Counted from the first letter of the stretch, positions 28,488-38,922 are shown. The stretch: 64,000 nucleotides of DNA from Legionella lytica (GCF_023921225.1 NZ_CP071527.1:2136501-2200500); one strand, 5' to 3'. Numbers and translations are program-made. The notes: a model not told the origin generated them from the sequence alone.

Positions 28488-29846
28488 TTATTTCCCTGCA
28501 AGCATCATTTTTCCAATTAGTATCGAACCACAACGTGTTGCGATATTCGGATTAATATCATTACCCACCGCCAAAATAGACTGGAACATTTCCTTCAAGT
28601 TCCCGGCAATAGTAATTTCATCTACTGGAAATTGAATTTCACCATTCTCGACCCAATAACCACTGGCACCACGTGAATAGTCACCAGTAACACCATTCAC
28701 CCCTTGGCCCATTAATTCAGTAACCAATAAACCCGTTCCCATTTTTTTCAATAAATCAGAAAGATCACCCGCAGTAGGATCAATAGTTAAATTATGAACG
28801 CCATCAGCATTTGCAGTGGTTTTTAATCCCAAACGACGTGCAGAATAACTTCCCAACACATACTGCTTGACTCGCCCCTTTTCAATAATGTGATTTGGAC
28901 GAGTTGGAACCCCTTCCGCATCAAAAGGTGAACTTCCTAGAGCTCCTGGCAAATGCGGTTGTTCATACACATTGATAAACTCTGGAAAAATTTGCTGATC
29001 AATAGAATCTAATAAGAATGTATTTTTGCGATATAAATTAGAACCGCTAAGCGCATTAATTAAACTGCCAAATAAGCCACTGGAAACACGAGAGGAAAAA
29101 ATAACTGGTACTGTTTGCGTTTCCACCTGCTTTGCACCTAAACGACTTAAAGCACGTTCTACCGCATTTTTTGCAATATGATGTGGGTCGATAAGATCTT
29201 TCGCATTACGCACGGTGGTGTAATCATAGTCTCGTTGCATTTCCTCGCCATCTGCAGCAATCAGCGAACAACTTAAGCTATGACGCGTGGTGTGAATAAA
29301 GCCTGAACCACCATTGGTATTCGCAAAACCATGATGTGACTCATAACTGGAAACATTCACCCCATCAGAATTAGTAATGCGCTTATCTAAAGATAAAGCG
29401 TGCGATTCGCATTTCATCGCTAATTCAATGGCTCGCTCTGGACTAATATCCCAAGGATGATATAAATCTAAATCTGGATATTCTGTAGTCATTAACTCTT
29501 TATCAGCCAAACCAAAACAAGGATCTTCGGCACTAACTCGAGCAATATCACAAGCAGCCTTTACCATAGCTTCTAATGCAGCAGGTGAAATATCAGTACT
29601 ACTTGCCCCACCTTTACGCTGACCAATATAAACAGTTAAACCAACACCTTTATCTTCGCTAAAAGCAACAGTTTCTACTGCCCCCATGCGCACATCGACC
29701 GAAAAACCGCGATCGTTATTCACTGCCACCGCAGCATCCGTTGCGCCCTCTTTTTTAGCAAGCTCCAGCACATCATTCATCAATTGAGTTAATTCTATTG
29801 TTGACTTATGTACTTCAGTATTGTTATGTTGCGTTCTAATTTGCAT
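28488..29846 (-). CDS. pmbA: Metalloprotease PmbA/TldE
   Basis: Partner of TldD in the TldD/E zinc protease that processes peptides and degrades unfolded ones. The frame extends to 29909, but the start at 29846 (MQIRTQHNN), with GGAA 6 nt before, gives 452 residues, matching E. coli PmbA (450). Signatures include VRMGAVETVAFSEDKGVGLTVY, SYESHHGFANTNGGSG, GVPTRPNHIIEKGRVKQYV and the terminal NDINPNIATRCGSILIGKMML. Divergent from the gene at 29893. Confidence 0.93.
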   Translation of the reverse strand: MQIRTQHNNTEVHKSTIELTQLMNDVLELAKKEGATDAAVAVNNDRGFSVDVRMGAVETVAFSEDKGVGLTVYIGQRKGGASSTDISPAALEAMVKAACDIARVSAEDPCFGLADKELMTTEYPDLDLYHPWDISPERAIELAMKCESHALSLDKRITNSDGVNVSSYESHHGFANTNGGSGFIHTTRHSLSCSLIAADGEEMQRDYDYTTVRNAKDLIDPHHIAKNAVERALSRLGAKQVETQTVPVIFSSRVSSGLFGSLINALSGSNLYRKNTFLLDSIDQQIFPEFINVYEQPHLPGALGSSPFDAEGVPTRPNHIIEKGRVKQYVLGSYSARRLGLKTTANADGVHNLTIDPTAGDLSDLLKKMGTGLLVTELMGQGVNGVTGDYSRGASGYWVENGEIQFPVDEITIAGNLKEMFQSILAVGNDINPNIATRCGSILIGKMMLAGK

Positions 29847-29892
29847 AAAAAATTCCATGGTGTTGAATCGATGCAAATAAGGATACAATAAC

Positions 29893-30669
29893 ATGTCTTC
29901 GCAAACCAATAATTATGCTGAAAACAAATCAATTTTGTTTTATTTGCTGTTTTTTCTGGTCAGTCTGTTGACTCCAGTTTACGCTTATTCAGCTGGAAAT
30001 TGGCGCGAACTAAGCCCTGGTATTGAGTATCAAGACCTTGCAGGGGGCTTGCTCGCGCCCTGGTCTCATATTTATGCATTTCGCATCGACCTTAATAAAA
30101 ATAAGCTGGCAATCGTCAGCGCCAAATCTTTAGCGCTAAAGAATGCATCAGCCGATCAATTTGCTGAACACAGCCAAGCCCTACTTAGTATTAATGGTGG
30201 TTTTTTTGATCATAAATTTAATCCTCTTGGGCTAAGAATTAATAATTATCGACAAGAAAATCCTCTCAAACGCATTAGCTGGTGGGGAGTTTTCTACGTA
30301 AAAAATAACAAAGCTCATATCTCTAGCCTTAATCGTTTTAATCAAGATAATGACATTAGCTTTGCTATGCAGAGTGGTCCTCGATTACTGATTAAAGGCA
30401 AAATCCCTTCACTAAAACCAGGAGAGGCAGATCGCTCCGCCTTAGGCATCACTGCCAAAGGCAAAGTTATTATTCTGGTTTCAACTAATGCCACCATGTC
30501 CACCAACAAATTAGCTCGTTTGCTAAAAGCCCCTCCGTTATCTTGTGTTGATGCCATCAACCTCGACGGAGGAAGTTCAAGCCAGCTTTATGCTCATATT
30601 GGCTCATTTCAACTCAACGTTCATAGTTTTTCGAATGTTAGTGATGCAATTATTGTAAAAAAAGCATAG
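29893..30669 (+). CDS. Exported phosphodiester glycosidase (NAGPA/DUF2233) family protein
   Basis: 258 residues with an N-terminal membrane or signal segment (ILFYLLFFLVSLLTPVYAYSA). The core motifs SINGGFFDHKFNPLGLRINN, SGPRLLIKG, RSALGITAKGKVIILV and the strongly conserved AINLDGGSSSQLY identify the NAGPA/YngK-type fold, which cleaves sugar-phosphodiester bonds. The substrate in this organism is unknown. It is probably periplasmic. Confidence 0.88.
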   Translation: MSSQTNNYAENKSILFYLLFFLVSLLTPVYAYSAGNWRELSPGIEYQDLAGGLLAPWSHIYAFRIDLNKNKLAIVSAKSLALKNASADQFAEHSQALLSINGGFFDHKFNPLGLRINNYRQENPLKRISWWGVFYVKNNKAHISSLNRFNQDNDISFAMQSGPRLLIKGKIPSLKPGEADRSALGITAKGKVIILVSTNATMSTNKLARLLKAPPLSCVDAINLDGGSSSQLYAHIGSFQLNVHSFSNVSDAIIVKKA

Positions 30670-30683
30670 AATCGCCGCCCTTG

Positions 30684-30745
30684 TGTAAGATCGTAGCCTG
30701 GATGGAGCGAAGCGCAATCCGGGATCTGCGTCGATCCTGATTACG
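30684..30745. repeat. Dispersed intergenic repeat (GTAGCCTGGATGGAGCG type)
   Basis: The stretch GTAGCCTGGATGGAGCGAAG with following CGCAATCCGGGATC is a well-known kind of dispersed repeat in gamma-proteobacteria, with an internal palindrome (ATCCGGG opposite CCTGGAT). It lies between the glycosidase gene and the nrdA promoter. Confidence 0.6.
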
Positions 30746-30792
30746 TCAGGGGTAAATTGGTGCACGAATAAAAAAATATAAAAACACACAAG

Positions 30793-30899
30793 TTATCCAC
30801 AATATACTCCCAATTTATTCTATTGACCCCTACACGAAAACACATTATCTTGTATCTAAGGCGCGAAAAACATCTACATATTGGGTTTTCTGCTATAAT
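30793..30899 (+). promoter_or_regulatory. nrdAB promoter region with DnaA box
   Basis: A perfect DnaA box TTATCCACA is at 30793-30801. A sigma-70-like promoter TTGACC (30823-30828) with 17-nt spacing to TATCTT (30846-30851) follows, and an extended -10 TGCTATAAT ends at 30899. DnaA sites upstream of nrdAB are known in E. coli, where they couple nucleotide supply to initiation. The same may hold here. Confidence 0.6.
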
Positions 30900-30961
30900 C
30901 TAATTAATAGTGGATAAAATTCGCTCGACAACTGATAACAACCATACGAGGTGGAGAAAAA

Positions 30962-33790
30962 ATGTCCGCAATTCTTGATCCGGTAAATGATGTGCCGCTA
31001 ACGAGTCAACTGGAATTGACAGCTAATACTCCAGGTGTGCTTAAAACAATTAAACGCAACGGCAAAGTCGTGAATTACGATGACTCTAAAATTAAGGTTG
31101 CAATTACCAAAGCCTTTATTGCCAATGAAGGCGGTACAGCTCCTACTTCGGATCGCATTCATGAACAGATCGAAGAATTAACTCGTCAAATCACTCAAGC
31201 GTTTAAACGCCGCTTACCTACTGGTGGTGCAATTCATATTGAAGACATTCAGGATCAGGTTGAATTAGCGCTAATGCGCAGTGGTCATTACAAAGTTGCT
31301 CGTGCGTATGTACTTTATCGTGAAGAACATCGCCTTGCGCGCCAAACAGAAATAAAACAACAAGCAAGCGACAGCAAAACACTATTAATTACTATGCCTG
31401 ATGGTGAGTTAAGACCATTAGACATGGAACGTGTAAACACTATTGTTACGGAATCATGTCGTGATCTCGCCAATGTTACTGTAGAACCAGTAATCAAAGA
31501 TGCTATGCGCAATCTTTATAATCAAGCTAAGTTCGAAGACGTGCACAAAGCCTTAATTATGGCTGCTCGTACACTCATTGAAAAAGAACCCAACTACACC
31601 TATGTAAGTGCTCGTTTGTTATTAGACACCTTACGTATGGAGGCTCTTGGCAAATTAAACATTAAAGCAGATGCTACCTTTGATGAAATGACAGGCCTTT
31701 ATCCAGCCTACTTCAAAAACTATATTAGTCATGGTATTCATCAAGGCTTACTTGATGCCAAAATGGCTGATTTCGACTTAGATAAATTAGGTAAAGCCTT
31801 ATTACCACAACGTGATATGCAATTTACCTACTTAAGTCTACAAACATTATATGACCGCTATTTCCTACATGATCAAGGTGTGCGTTATGAATTGCCTCAA
31901 GCATTCTTCATGCGCGTTGCCATGGGTCTTGCTATGCGTGAAAAAAATAAAGAAGAAAAAGCAATTGAGTTCTACTTATTAATTTCCTCTTTTGACTACA
32001 TGTCCTCTACACCAACCCTGTTTAACTCCGGTACTGTTCGCCCACAATTATCCAGCTGTTATTTAACTACAGTACCGGATCATTTAGATGGTATTTACAG
32101 CGCAATTAAAGACAATGCCCTACTTTCAAAATTCGCAGGCGGATTGGGTAACGACTGGACTCCAGTACGTGCTATGGGTTCACACATTAAAGGTACCAAT
32201 GGTAAATCCCAAGGTGTTGTACCTTTCTTAAACGTTGCCGATGCTACAGCCGTTGCTGTAAACCAAGGTGGTAAGCGTAAAGGTGCTGTATGTGCGTACT
32301 TAGAATGCTGGCATAAAGACGTAGAAGAATTCCTCGACTTAAGAAAAAATACTGGAGATGACCGCCGCCGTACTCATGATATGAATACCGCAATTTGGAT
32401 TCCAGATTTATTCATGATCCGTGTTCGTGAAGAAGGGGAATGGACTTTATTCTCTCCTGATGAAGTACCCGAGCTGCACGATTGCTACGGGAAAGAGTTT
32501 GAAGCTCTATATAAAGAATACGAAGCCAAAGCACGTCAAGGCATCATCAAAAATTGCAAAACGCTTCCTGCAGTGAAGTTATGGCGCAGAATGCTTTCCA
32601 TGCTGTTTGAAACAGGCCATCCATGGATGACATTTAAAGATCCATGTAACTTACGTTCACCACAGCAACATGCTGGTGTGGTTCACAGTTCAAACCTATG
32701 TACTGAAATTACACTCAACACCTCTGAAGAAGAAATTGCAGTATGTAACCTAGGTAGCGTTAACTTACCAGCACACATTAAGAATGGTCAGCTGGATAAA
32801 GAGAAGTTAAAACGTACGATTACCACTGCGATCCGTATGTTGGATAACGTAATTGATATTAACTACTATTCTGTACCACAGGCACGTAACTCAAACTTAC
32901 AACACAGACCAATTGGTTTAGGTTTAATGGGCTTCCAGGATGCCTTGTATGAGTTGAAAATTGATTACGCATCTCAAGCAGCCGTTGAATTTGCTGACTC
33001 CTCTATGGAATTAATCAGCTACTATGCAATTGAAGCTTCTTGTGACTTAGCGAAAGAACGGGGCAGCTACTCAAGTTATGAGGGTTCACTATGGAGTAAA
33101 GGAATTCTACCAATTGACTCCATTAACTTATTGCAACAAGCGCGCAGCAAATACCTAGAGCAAGACCGTTCGCAACGTTTGGATTGGGAATCATTACGTA
33201 TTAAAGTGCGTACTCAAGGTATGCGTAACTCAAATGTGATGGCAATCGCTCCTACTGCTACTATTTCCAACATTTGCGGTGTAGCACAATCTATTGAGCC
33301 TACGTACCAAAACTTGTATGTAAAATCAAACCTCTCAGGAGAGTTTACTGTAATTAACCCATATCTGGTTGCTGACTTAAAAGCACTTGATCTCTGGGAT
33401 GAAGTAATGGTTAATGACCTAAAATACTTCAATGGTAGCGTACAACCAATCAGCCGTATTCCTGCTGAATTGAAAGCACGTTATGCCACTTCATTTGAAA
33501 TTGACCCCATGTGGTTAGTTGATGCAGCTTCACGTCGCCAGAAATGGATCGACCAAGCGCAATCACTCAATATCTACATGGCTCAGCCTTCCGGTAAGAA
33601 ACTGGATCAACTGTACATGCATGCTTGGATACGTGGATTAAAAACTACTTATTATTTACGTAGTTTAGGAGCAACAAATGCTGAAAAATCCACCATCACT
33701 GATGGCGCATTAAATGCGGTTAAAATTATCAGCGAAGAAGCGCCAAAAGTATGTTCCATACTTGATCCAGACTGTGAAGCCTGCCAATAA
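30962..33790 (+). CDS. nrdA: Class Ia ribonucleotide reductase alpha subunit
   Basis: Catalytic and regulatory subunit of the aerobic reductase. The 942 residues are longer than E. coli NrdA (761) because there are two ATP-cone-like modules: one at about residues 27-120 (VLKTIKRNGKVVNYDDSKIK) and the standard one at about 140-230 (MPDGELRPLDMERVNTI). The barrel motifs SSCYLTTVPD, NLCTEI, AVCNLGSVNL and IAPTATISNICG are intact. The C-terminal redox cysteines (CSILDPDCEACQ) are present. P. aeruginosa NrdA has a comparable double-cone layout. Confidence 0.95.
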   Translation: MSAILDPVNDVPLTSQLELTANTPGVLKTIKRNGKVVNYDDSKIKVAITKAFIANEGGTAPTSDRIHEQIEELTRQITQAFKRRLPTGGAIHIEDIQDQVELALMRSGHYKVARAYVLYREEHRLARQTEIKQQASDSKTLLITMPDGELRPLDMERVNTIVTESCRDLANVTVEPVIKDAMRNLYNQAKFEDVHKALIMAARTLIEKEPNYTYVSARLLLDTLRMEALGKLNIKADATFDEMTGLYPAYFKNYISHGIHQGLLDAKMADFDLDKLGKALLPQRDMQFTYLSLQTLYDRYFLHDQGVRYELPQAFFMRVAMGLAMREKNKEEKAIEFYLLISSFDYMSSTPTLFNSGTVRPQLSSCYLTTVPDHLDGIYSAIKDNALLSKFAGGLGNDWTPVRAMGSHIKGTNGKSQGVVPFLNVADATAVAVNQGGKRKGAVCAYLECWHKDVEEFLDLRKNTGDDRRRTHDMNTAIWIPDLFMIRVREEGEWTLFSPDEVPELHDCYGKEFEALYKEYEAKARQGIIKNCKTLPAVKLWRRMLSMLFETGHPWMTFKDPCNLRSPQQHAGVVHSSNLCTEITLNTSEEEIAVCNLGSVNLPAHIKNGQLDKEKLKRTITTAIRMLDNVIDINYYSVPQARNSNLQHRPIGLGLMGFQDALYELKIDYASQAAVEFADSSMELISYYAIEASCDLAKERGSYSSYEGSLWSKGILPIDSINLLQQARSKYLEQDRSQRLDWESLRIKVRTQGMRNSNVMAIAPTATISNICGVAQSIEPTYQNLYVKSNLSGEFTVINPYLVADLKALDLWDEVMVNDLKYFNGSVQPISRIPAELKARYATSFEIDPMWLVDAASRRQKWIDQAQSLNIYMAQPSGKKLDQLYMHAWIRGLKTTYYLRSLGATNAEKSTITDGALNAVKIISEEAPKVCSILDPDCEACQ

Positions 33791-33804
33791 TTAGGAGAAT
33801 ATGA

Positions 33805-34905
33805 ATGCAAAATCTAGATACACAAAAAACAACTCCTAGCGTGGGTGCAACGGGTTATGAGTCTCTTGAAATGGGTGCTGCACGCATCCATGTAGATGAC
33901 AAGCAAATTATCAATTGCCGTGCAGATTTAAACCAGCTGGTCCCATTTAAATATAAATGGGCCTGGGATAAGTATCTTGCGGCTTGTGCAAACCATTGGA
34001 TGCCCAATGAAATTAACATGAGCGCTGACGTAGCTCTGTGGAAAGATCCTAATGGTCTTACCGAAGATGAGCGTATGATTATCAAACGTAATCTAGGATT
34101 TTTCTCTACAGCAGATTCATTAGTTGCAAATAACCTGGTGTTGGCAGTATATCGACATATCACTAACCCAGAATGCCGCCAATATCTGTTGCGTCAAGCC
34201 TTCGAAGAGGCATTACACACGCATGCTTATCAATACATTATTGAAAGCTTAGGCCTTGATGAAGCTGAAGTCTTCAACATGTATCGTGAAATTCCATCGG
34301 TGGCAACAAAAGCCTCTTGGGCTCTACCCTTTACCCAAAGTTTAGGGGATGAAACATTCCATACTGGAACAGTTGAAAATGATCAACGTTTACTAAGAGA
34401 CTTAATTGCCTTCTACGTTATTTTCGAAGGAATTTTCTTCTACGTTGGTTTTACGCAAATCCTTTCTATGGGACGTCGTAACAAAATGGTAGGAACTTCA
34501 GAACAGTTCCAATACATTTTACGTGATGAATCAATGCACATGAACTTTGGTATCGATGTGATTAACCAAATTAAAATTGAAAGTCCACATCTATGGACTC
34601 CAGAGTTCAAAGAAGAAATCATTCAACTGATTCGCCATGGCGTTGAGTTAGAATATCAATACGCTAAAGACACCATGCCACATGGTATCTTAGGCATGAA
34701 CGCAGAAATGTTCGAAGAATACCTGCACTTCATTGCCAACCGTCGCTTAAGTCAAATTGGTTTACCAGAGCAATATCCTGGTGCTGAAAACCCATTCCCA
34801 TGGATGAGCGAAATGTTGGATTTGAAGAAAGAGAAAAACTTCTTTGAAACCCGCGTTATTGAATATCAAGCCGGCGGTACTCTAAGCTGGGATGATGACG
34901 AGTAA
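33805..34905 (+). CDS. nrdB: Class Ia ribonucleotide reductase beta subunit
   Basis: Radical-generating subunit of 366 residues that holds the diiron-tyrosyl cofactor. Diiron ligands are seen in [30 protein letters not shown] and [15 protein letters not shown]. It starts 14 nt after nrdA with GGAGAA upstream, and a strong terminator follows. Confidence 0.96.
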   Translation: MQNLDTQKTTPSVGATGYESLEMGAARIHVDDKQIINCRADLNQLVPFKYKWAWDKYLAACANHWMPNEINMSADVALWKDPNGLTEDERMIIKRNLGFFSTADSLVANNLVLAVYRHITNPECRQYLLRQAFEEALHTHAYQYIIESLGLDEAEVFNMYREIPSVATKASWALPFTQSLGDETFHTGTVENDQRLLRDLIAFYVIFEGIFFYVGFTQILSMGRRNKMVGTSEQFQYILRDESMHMNFGIDVINQIKIESPHLWTPEFKEEIIQLIRHGVELEYQYAKDTMPHGILGMNAEMFEEYLHFIANRRLSQIGLPEQYPGAENPFPWMSEMLDLKKEKNFFETRVIEYQAGGTLSWDDDE

Positions 34906-34917
34906 TTAAAACATTGT

Positions 34918-34946
34918 AACCTGGTTGCTTGCAACCAGGTTTTTTC
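34918..34946 (+). terminator. Rho-independent terminator of nrdAB
   Basis: AACCTGGTTGC-TT-GCAACCAGGTT is a perfect 11-bp stem with a short loop and a T run, 13 nt after the nrdB stop codon. Confidence 0.95.
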
Positions 34947-35101
34947 TAAACCGCAACCAATCAGATTGCTAATAGCAACCTCTTTCCCTCTATTTAGACA
35001 TAATTTCACACCCTTGCATAAACACAAACCAAATTAAACTTCCCTTTTACTTACACAACTGTTACATTTCTAAACGGATTAATTACAGAAGAGGTGAGAA
35101 A

Positions 35102-35686
35102 ATGGGTAAACCGTTACGCCAACAAAATGAAACCAATAATTATTTCCTACTCCAACTCATGGCTGGAATCGGTGCAGCCACATTAGCAGCTGCCGCAATC
35201 GCAGCATTTTTTGTGCTAAAATCCGGTGCTACAGTAGCAACAGCTGCAGGCTTGGCTGCAACCAACATGATGTTTGCATCCTCATTAGTAGCAGCTACCC
35301 CCATTCTCCCAATGCTGGTTATGGGTGGAATTGGATTTGTTTTCCTCATGGCGCTGCTTAACAGTTGTAGTAGTAGTAACAATAATACAACAGTCCGAGT
35401 TGTTCCTAATAGACCATATGGCAGTTTCTGGGGCGGCTCAACTTATGACACTTGGGGCTCCTCACCAACAGTTCATGTGCATCATACTGGAAATAGTGGA
35501 CCAGTACATCACCGAGGTGGGCATGTTGAGGTACACAATGGGCCAATTCATGGAAATGGACCAACCCATGTCCATCCATCCTCAAGTGGAAATGTGCATA
35601 ATCACTTTCCTAGCCATGGTGGTGGAGCACGAGTAGAAGTGCATAATAATCATGGACATAATACTCATGGACATCGAATGATGTAA
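35102..35686 (+). CDS. Hypothetical membrane protein with His/Gly-rich tail
   Basis: 194 residues, with GAGGTGAG before the ATG. Two hydrophobic segments (residues about 15-38, Ala-rich, and about 57-83, ending LMALLNSC) are followed by a Ser/Asn linker and a tail rich in His, Gly and Asn with repeats like HVEVHNGPIHGNGPTHVH and ARVEVHNNHGHNTHGH. The tail could bind divalent metals. No family recognised. Confidence 0.7.
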   Translation: MGKPLRQQNETNNYFLLQLMAGIGAATLAAAAIAAFFVLKSGATVATAAGLAATNMMFASSLVAATPILPMLVMGGIGFVFLMALLNSCSSSNNNTTVRVVPNRPYGSFWGGSTYDTWGSSPTVHVHHTGNSGPVHHRGGHVEVHNGPIHGNGPTHVHPSSSGNVHNHFPSHGGGARVEVHNNHGHNTHGHRMM

Positions 35687-35834
35687 ATCGATTACACAGC
35701 CCCCTGTTCAATGCCCGTCATTGTGAGCGTAGTGTACTAGTACCAACAGTTAGGAAGCATCACTCGGTATTATTTTCGCTACAATCACAATGACAATGAC
35801 AAACTTTACATACACATAAACACGTGCACTCTAC

Positions 35835-37616
35835 CTACAAAACCATCCCATTAACTTGGCTATCCCATAATTTTTTAAAATAGCTTTGCTCATTACGAAT
35901 CAAATCATCAAATGAACCCTCTTCAATAATCGCCCCACCCTCCATAACGATAATTCGGTCCATGTGACGAATAGTAGAAAGACGATGCGCAATGGCAATC
36001 ACTGTCGCATTATTTTGCTCCAGCATCGCATTAATAGATTGTTGTATTCCCTGCTCAGAAATACTATCTAAACTCGAAGTAGCCTCATCCAGTACCACAA
36101 TAGGCGCATTTTTTAAAAAGGCACGCGCAATAGCAATCCGTTGACGTTGCCCGCCCGAAAGCTTAACGCCTCGTTCCCCCACCATGGTGTCGTATTTTTC
36201 CGGTAATGATTCAATGAATGAATCAATATTCGCCATTTCTGCAGCGTGTTTAATTTCCGCTAAAGTTGCATCCTCTTTTGCATAGCCAATATTTTCAGCA
36301 ATCGTACGATGAAACAACATAATATCCTGAGGAATCAGTGAAATTTGCTGGCGTAAAGCATCCGAAGTGATATTTAAAATAGGCTCGCCATCAATCAGAA
36401 TTTGCCCTGATGACACTTTAAAATTCTTTAATAGCAAGGCAATTAACGTAGACTTGCCCGCCCCAGAATGCCCTACCAAACCAATCTTTTCTCCTGGCTT
36501 AATGCGCAAATTCAAATTAGAAAAAACCGGAGCTGCATGCTCATAACCAAATGACACCTGTTGAAACTCAATCGCCCCTTTTTGAATTTGAAAAGCTCGC
36601 GCTTGAGCATCATCCACTGCCTCATGGGGAGTCTGCAAAATGGTAAATGATGACTTAAAATCCCCTATTTCTTTTAAGAAAGTACAAAGACCGCTCATCA
36701 AAGTCCACAAATCAAAGGAAATCGTCAGAGCAGTCAACATCACAAAAAGAAAATCACCCGTTGAAACACTACCCTGTTTACGCAGATAAATCATAAAGAA
36801 AAACACGGAAATAAGCATAAACCAATACAGTACCGAACCGACCATATTAAATTTAAAATCATATTGATAAAGCTCTATTTGGCGCGGAACAAAATCATCG
36901 GCCATAATCCCATTAATCCGCTTATATTCAGCACGTCGTTTCGCAAAATAAAATAAGGAAAAAATATTGGTAATATTATCGGAGAACGTTCCCATGACCT
37001 GATGCTTACTTTCAGCAGCTCGATTAGAAAGCGTATTCAACTTCAACGCCATAGGCAGCATAAGCACCATGACCAAGACACACCAGGCAAGCATAAAGAA
37101 AAACACACTCAGATTAACAATCATAAGTACAAAAACAGAAACCACCACCACACAAAAATGCTTACCGACTATATGATGCAAATTTGCAAAAACACTGTCA
37201 TAACCATCCAAAATCCCTTTCAACTTACTAATGACCGTACCCGTTGGCGTATTTTGGAAATAATTATAAGAATGATGCTGCACATAATCATAAGCCGTAG
37301 ACAACAAACGCTGCCGCGCATAAGGCTCAGCCCGCCACTCAGCAAAATCACTCAAACGCCAAAAGACATCCAGAGAAACCTGAGCCACCACGAATAAAAC
37401 AATAGGAAAAAGCAAATTAGAATAAGAAGAAACATCCGCCCCTGAAAACGCATCCACCAATAACTTAAAGGAGTAATTATTAGCAAAAATATAAATAGCA
37501 GTAAAAATAGGCGCCTGTAGCATTAAGACATACCACCAGCGGTAAGGCTTAATTACTTGCCATAAGAAGTGCCAAGGAGAATGAAACGGATAGCTAATAT
37601 CAGCAGACTTGCCCAT
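35835..37616 (-). CDS. ABC transporter, fused permease and ATPase
   Basis: 593-residue half-transporter of the exporter class (MsbA/ABCB-like). Six membrane helices occupy roughly residues 20-310. The ATPase has Walker A GHSGAGKST, LSGGQRQRIAIARAFLKNAP as signature, Walker B IVVLDEATSSLD and the H-loop AHRLSTI. All catalytic residues are intact. Substrate cannot be told. It lies upstream of the tRNA-Arg on the opposite strand. Confidence 0.92.
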   Translation of the reverse strand: MGKSADISYPFHSPWHFLWQVIKPYRWWYVLMLQAPIFTAIYIFANNYSFKLLVDAFSGADVSSYSNLLFPIVLFVVAQVSLDVFWRLSDFAEWRAEPYARQRLLSTAYDYVQHHSYNYFQNTPTGTVISKLKGILDGYDSVFANLHHIVGKHFCVVVVSVFVLMIVNLSVFFFMLAWCVLVMVLMLPMALKLNTLSNRAAESKHQVMGTFSDNITNIFSLFYFAKRRAEYKRINGIMADDFVPRQIELYQYDFKFNMVGSVLYWFMLISVFFFMIYLRKQGSVSTGDFLFVMLTALTISFDLWTLMSGLCTFLKEIGDFKSSFTILQTPHEAVDDAQARAFQIQKGAIEFQQVSFGYEHAAPVFSNLNLRIKPGEKIGLVGHSGAGKSTLIALLLKNFKVSSGQILIDGEPILNITSDALRQQISLIPQDIMLFHRTIAENIGYAKEDATLAEIKHAAEMANIDSFIESLPEKYDTMVGERGVKLSGGQRQRIAIARAFLKNAPIVVLDEATSSLDSISEQGIQQSINAMLEQNNATVIAIAHRLSTIRHMDRIIVMEGGAIIEEGSFDDLIRNEQSYFKKLWDSQVNGMVL

Positions 37617-37730
37617 AATAAAACGCTCTAAATCCAGGGTCAGCCCAGTATATCACACTGTAAAAAACCAGCCCATTAATTTCCAAGCAGGTTGTCATTT
37701 AGCCATGATAGAGGTAGACTTATCGATTAC

Positions 37731-37807
37731 GTCCCGGTGGCACAGCTGGATAGCGCAGCCCCCTCCTAAGGGGCAGGTCAGCGGTTCGAATCCGCTCTGG
37801 GACGCCA
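37731..37807 (+). tRNA. tRNA-Arg (anticodon CCT), island attachment site
   Basis: A 77-nt cloverleaf with encoded CCA. The anticodon arm is CCCCCTCCTAAGGGG (loop CTCCTAA, anticodon CCT, decoding AGG). The T loop is TTCGAAT. The acceptor stem GTCCCGG pairs with CTGGGAC, leaving one G-U pair. The 3' half (37759-37807) is duplicated with changes at 54640-54688, which marks the insertion site of the island. Confidence 0.95.
37759..37807 (+). repeat. attL of the genomic island
   Basis: 49 nt forming the 3' part of tRNA-Arg. The first 21 nt (ending GGGGCAGGTC) are identical to 54640-54660. The remaining 28 nt differ at several positions, mainly compensating in the T stem, and end in GACGCCA in both copies. 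Confidence 0.85.
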
Positions 37808-37855
37808 ATAAAATCAATAGGTTAGATTTAAACGATCAAGAACCATATGCCACAC

Positions 37856-37878
37856 AGGGTGCTCTCAGGGTGCAAATT
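37856..37878 (+). repeat. Putative integrase arm-type sites, left end
   Basis: AGGGTGC, 4 nt, AGGGTGCAAATT. The same double motif with the same 4-nt spacing and orientation occurs at 54497-54519 near the right end. A repeat just inside both ends of an integrase-bearing island is what arm-type binding sites look like. Confidence 0.65.
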
Positions 37879-38010
37879 GAATGTGCAATATAATAAAATA
37901 GGAAATATTCATATATACCAGAAAATCGAGACCCTTTCCTATTTACGGGAGCAGCGTCAATCATCCGCAGACACCTTAACACGCACTCAACAACCCCATT
38001 GATCCTAATG

Positions 38011-38493
38011 TTAAGCATCCCGATTCGTTGATCTTGTCCATTCTAATACAGCATTGATATTATGTTGCAAATAAAAACCAGGAGCCGTGTTTGGTTCAAA
38101 AACCAACTGACCTATCGCTTCATTAAAGTGATGGCGTGTATGTTCATACCCAGGGATATGAAGACGTTTGATCATTTCCAATACTTGGTTTTGTGGTAAC
38201 CTTTGTTCTGCAATCAAAGAGAGTAATTGCATTAACCCATCAGCCCCAAGAAACATAGACAGCGATACATCATTTATAATGCCCTTATATTTTTGATATA
38301 CCGATGTACAATTATATTGACAGGATTGTCCATGAGAGCCCGATCTGGCATGATGCACAAGGCGAAGATCTTTTGCCTCATTCATAGATACAATCCATTC
38401 TACCCTCCCATCTTCTGGCCTTTGAATCAATTCATCACACGAGTCGCAAATCCAGGTTTCCACTAATTGTTTTGAGTGCACGTAATGCTCCAC
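38011..38493 (-). CDS. Hypothetical Cys/His-containing protein
   Basis: 160 residues. The N-terminus has CDSC (residues about 16-19) and HHARSG followed by C-x-x-x-C, a possible metal-binding arrangement. The C-terminal part (LIAEQRLPQNQVLEMIKRLH, YEHTRHHFNEAIG) is helical. No family recognised. First gene inside the island at the left end, where P4-like islands often carry cargo of unknown role. Confidence 0.6.
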   Translation of the reverse strand: MEHYVHSKQLVETWICDSCDELIQRPEDGRVEWIVSMNEAKDLRLVHHARSGSHGQSCQYNCTSVYQKYKGIINDVSLSMFLGADGLMQLLSLIAEQRLPQNQVLEMIKRLHIPGYEHTRHHFNEAIGQLVFEPNTAPGFYLQHNINAVLEWTRSTNRDA

Positions 38494-38922
38494 TTTTTAT
38501 TTAAGTAATAGTAAGATTAAACTAATCTTGCTGCCAACCCTTTTGATCCAATCATATTGTTTATTTTTTAGAAATCAAGTGTAATAATTAGACGTATAAC
38601 CTTGATGAACACAATTATATAAAAAACTTATATGCTTATCTCTAATCGATTATCAAGCTTGATCGCATCATTGGCTCTTTTGTATTTCTCTAGAGGAGGG
38701 GTATTCTTCCGAGGATATCTAGTAGAAACCACATACTGTAAAATAATTCCACAACAATTTATTCAGCTAAATCTTTGATAAAACAATTTATAATGGATGC
38801 CGCAAATTCGCAGGTAGGGAAAACTAAATTTAATAATTATTATTAAGACAAAAGAACTATTAGAGAGAACAGCAAATTTATTTAGGAAATTTTAAATGAA
38901 ATTAAATAGAAAGCCGTATTAA
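38494..38922. other. AT-rich intergenic stretch
   Basis: About 430 nt with no convincing ORF or RNA. The only structured element is the hairpin at its right edge, listed separately. Confidence 0.5.
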
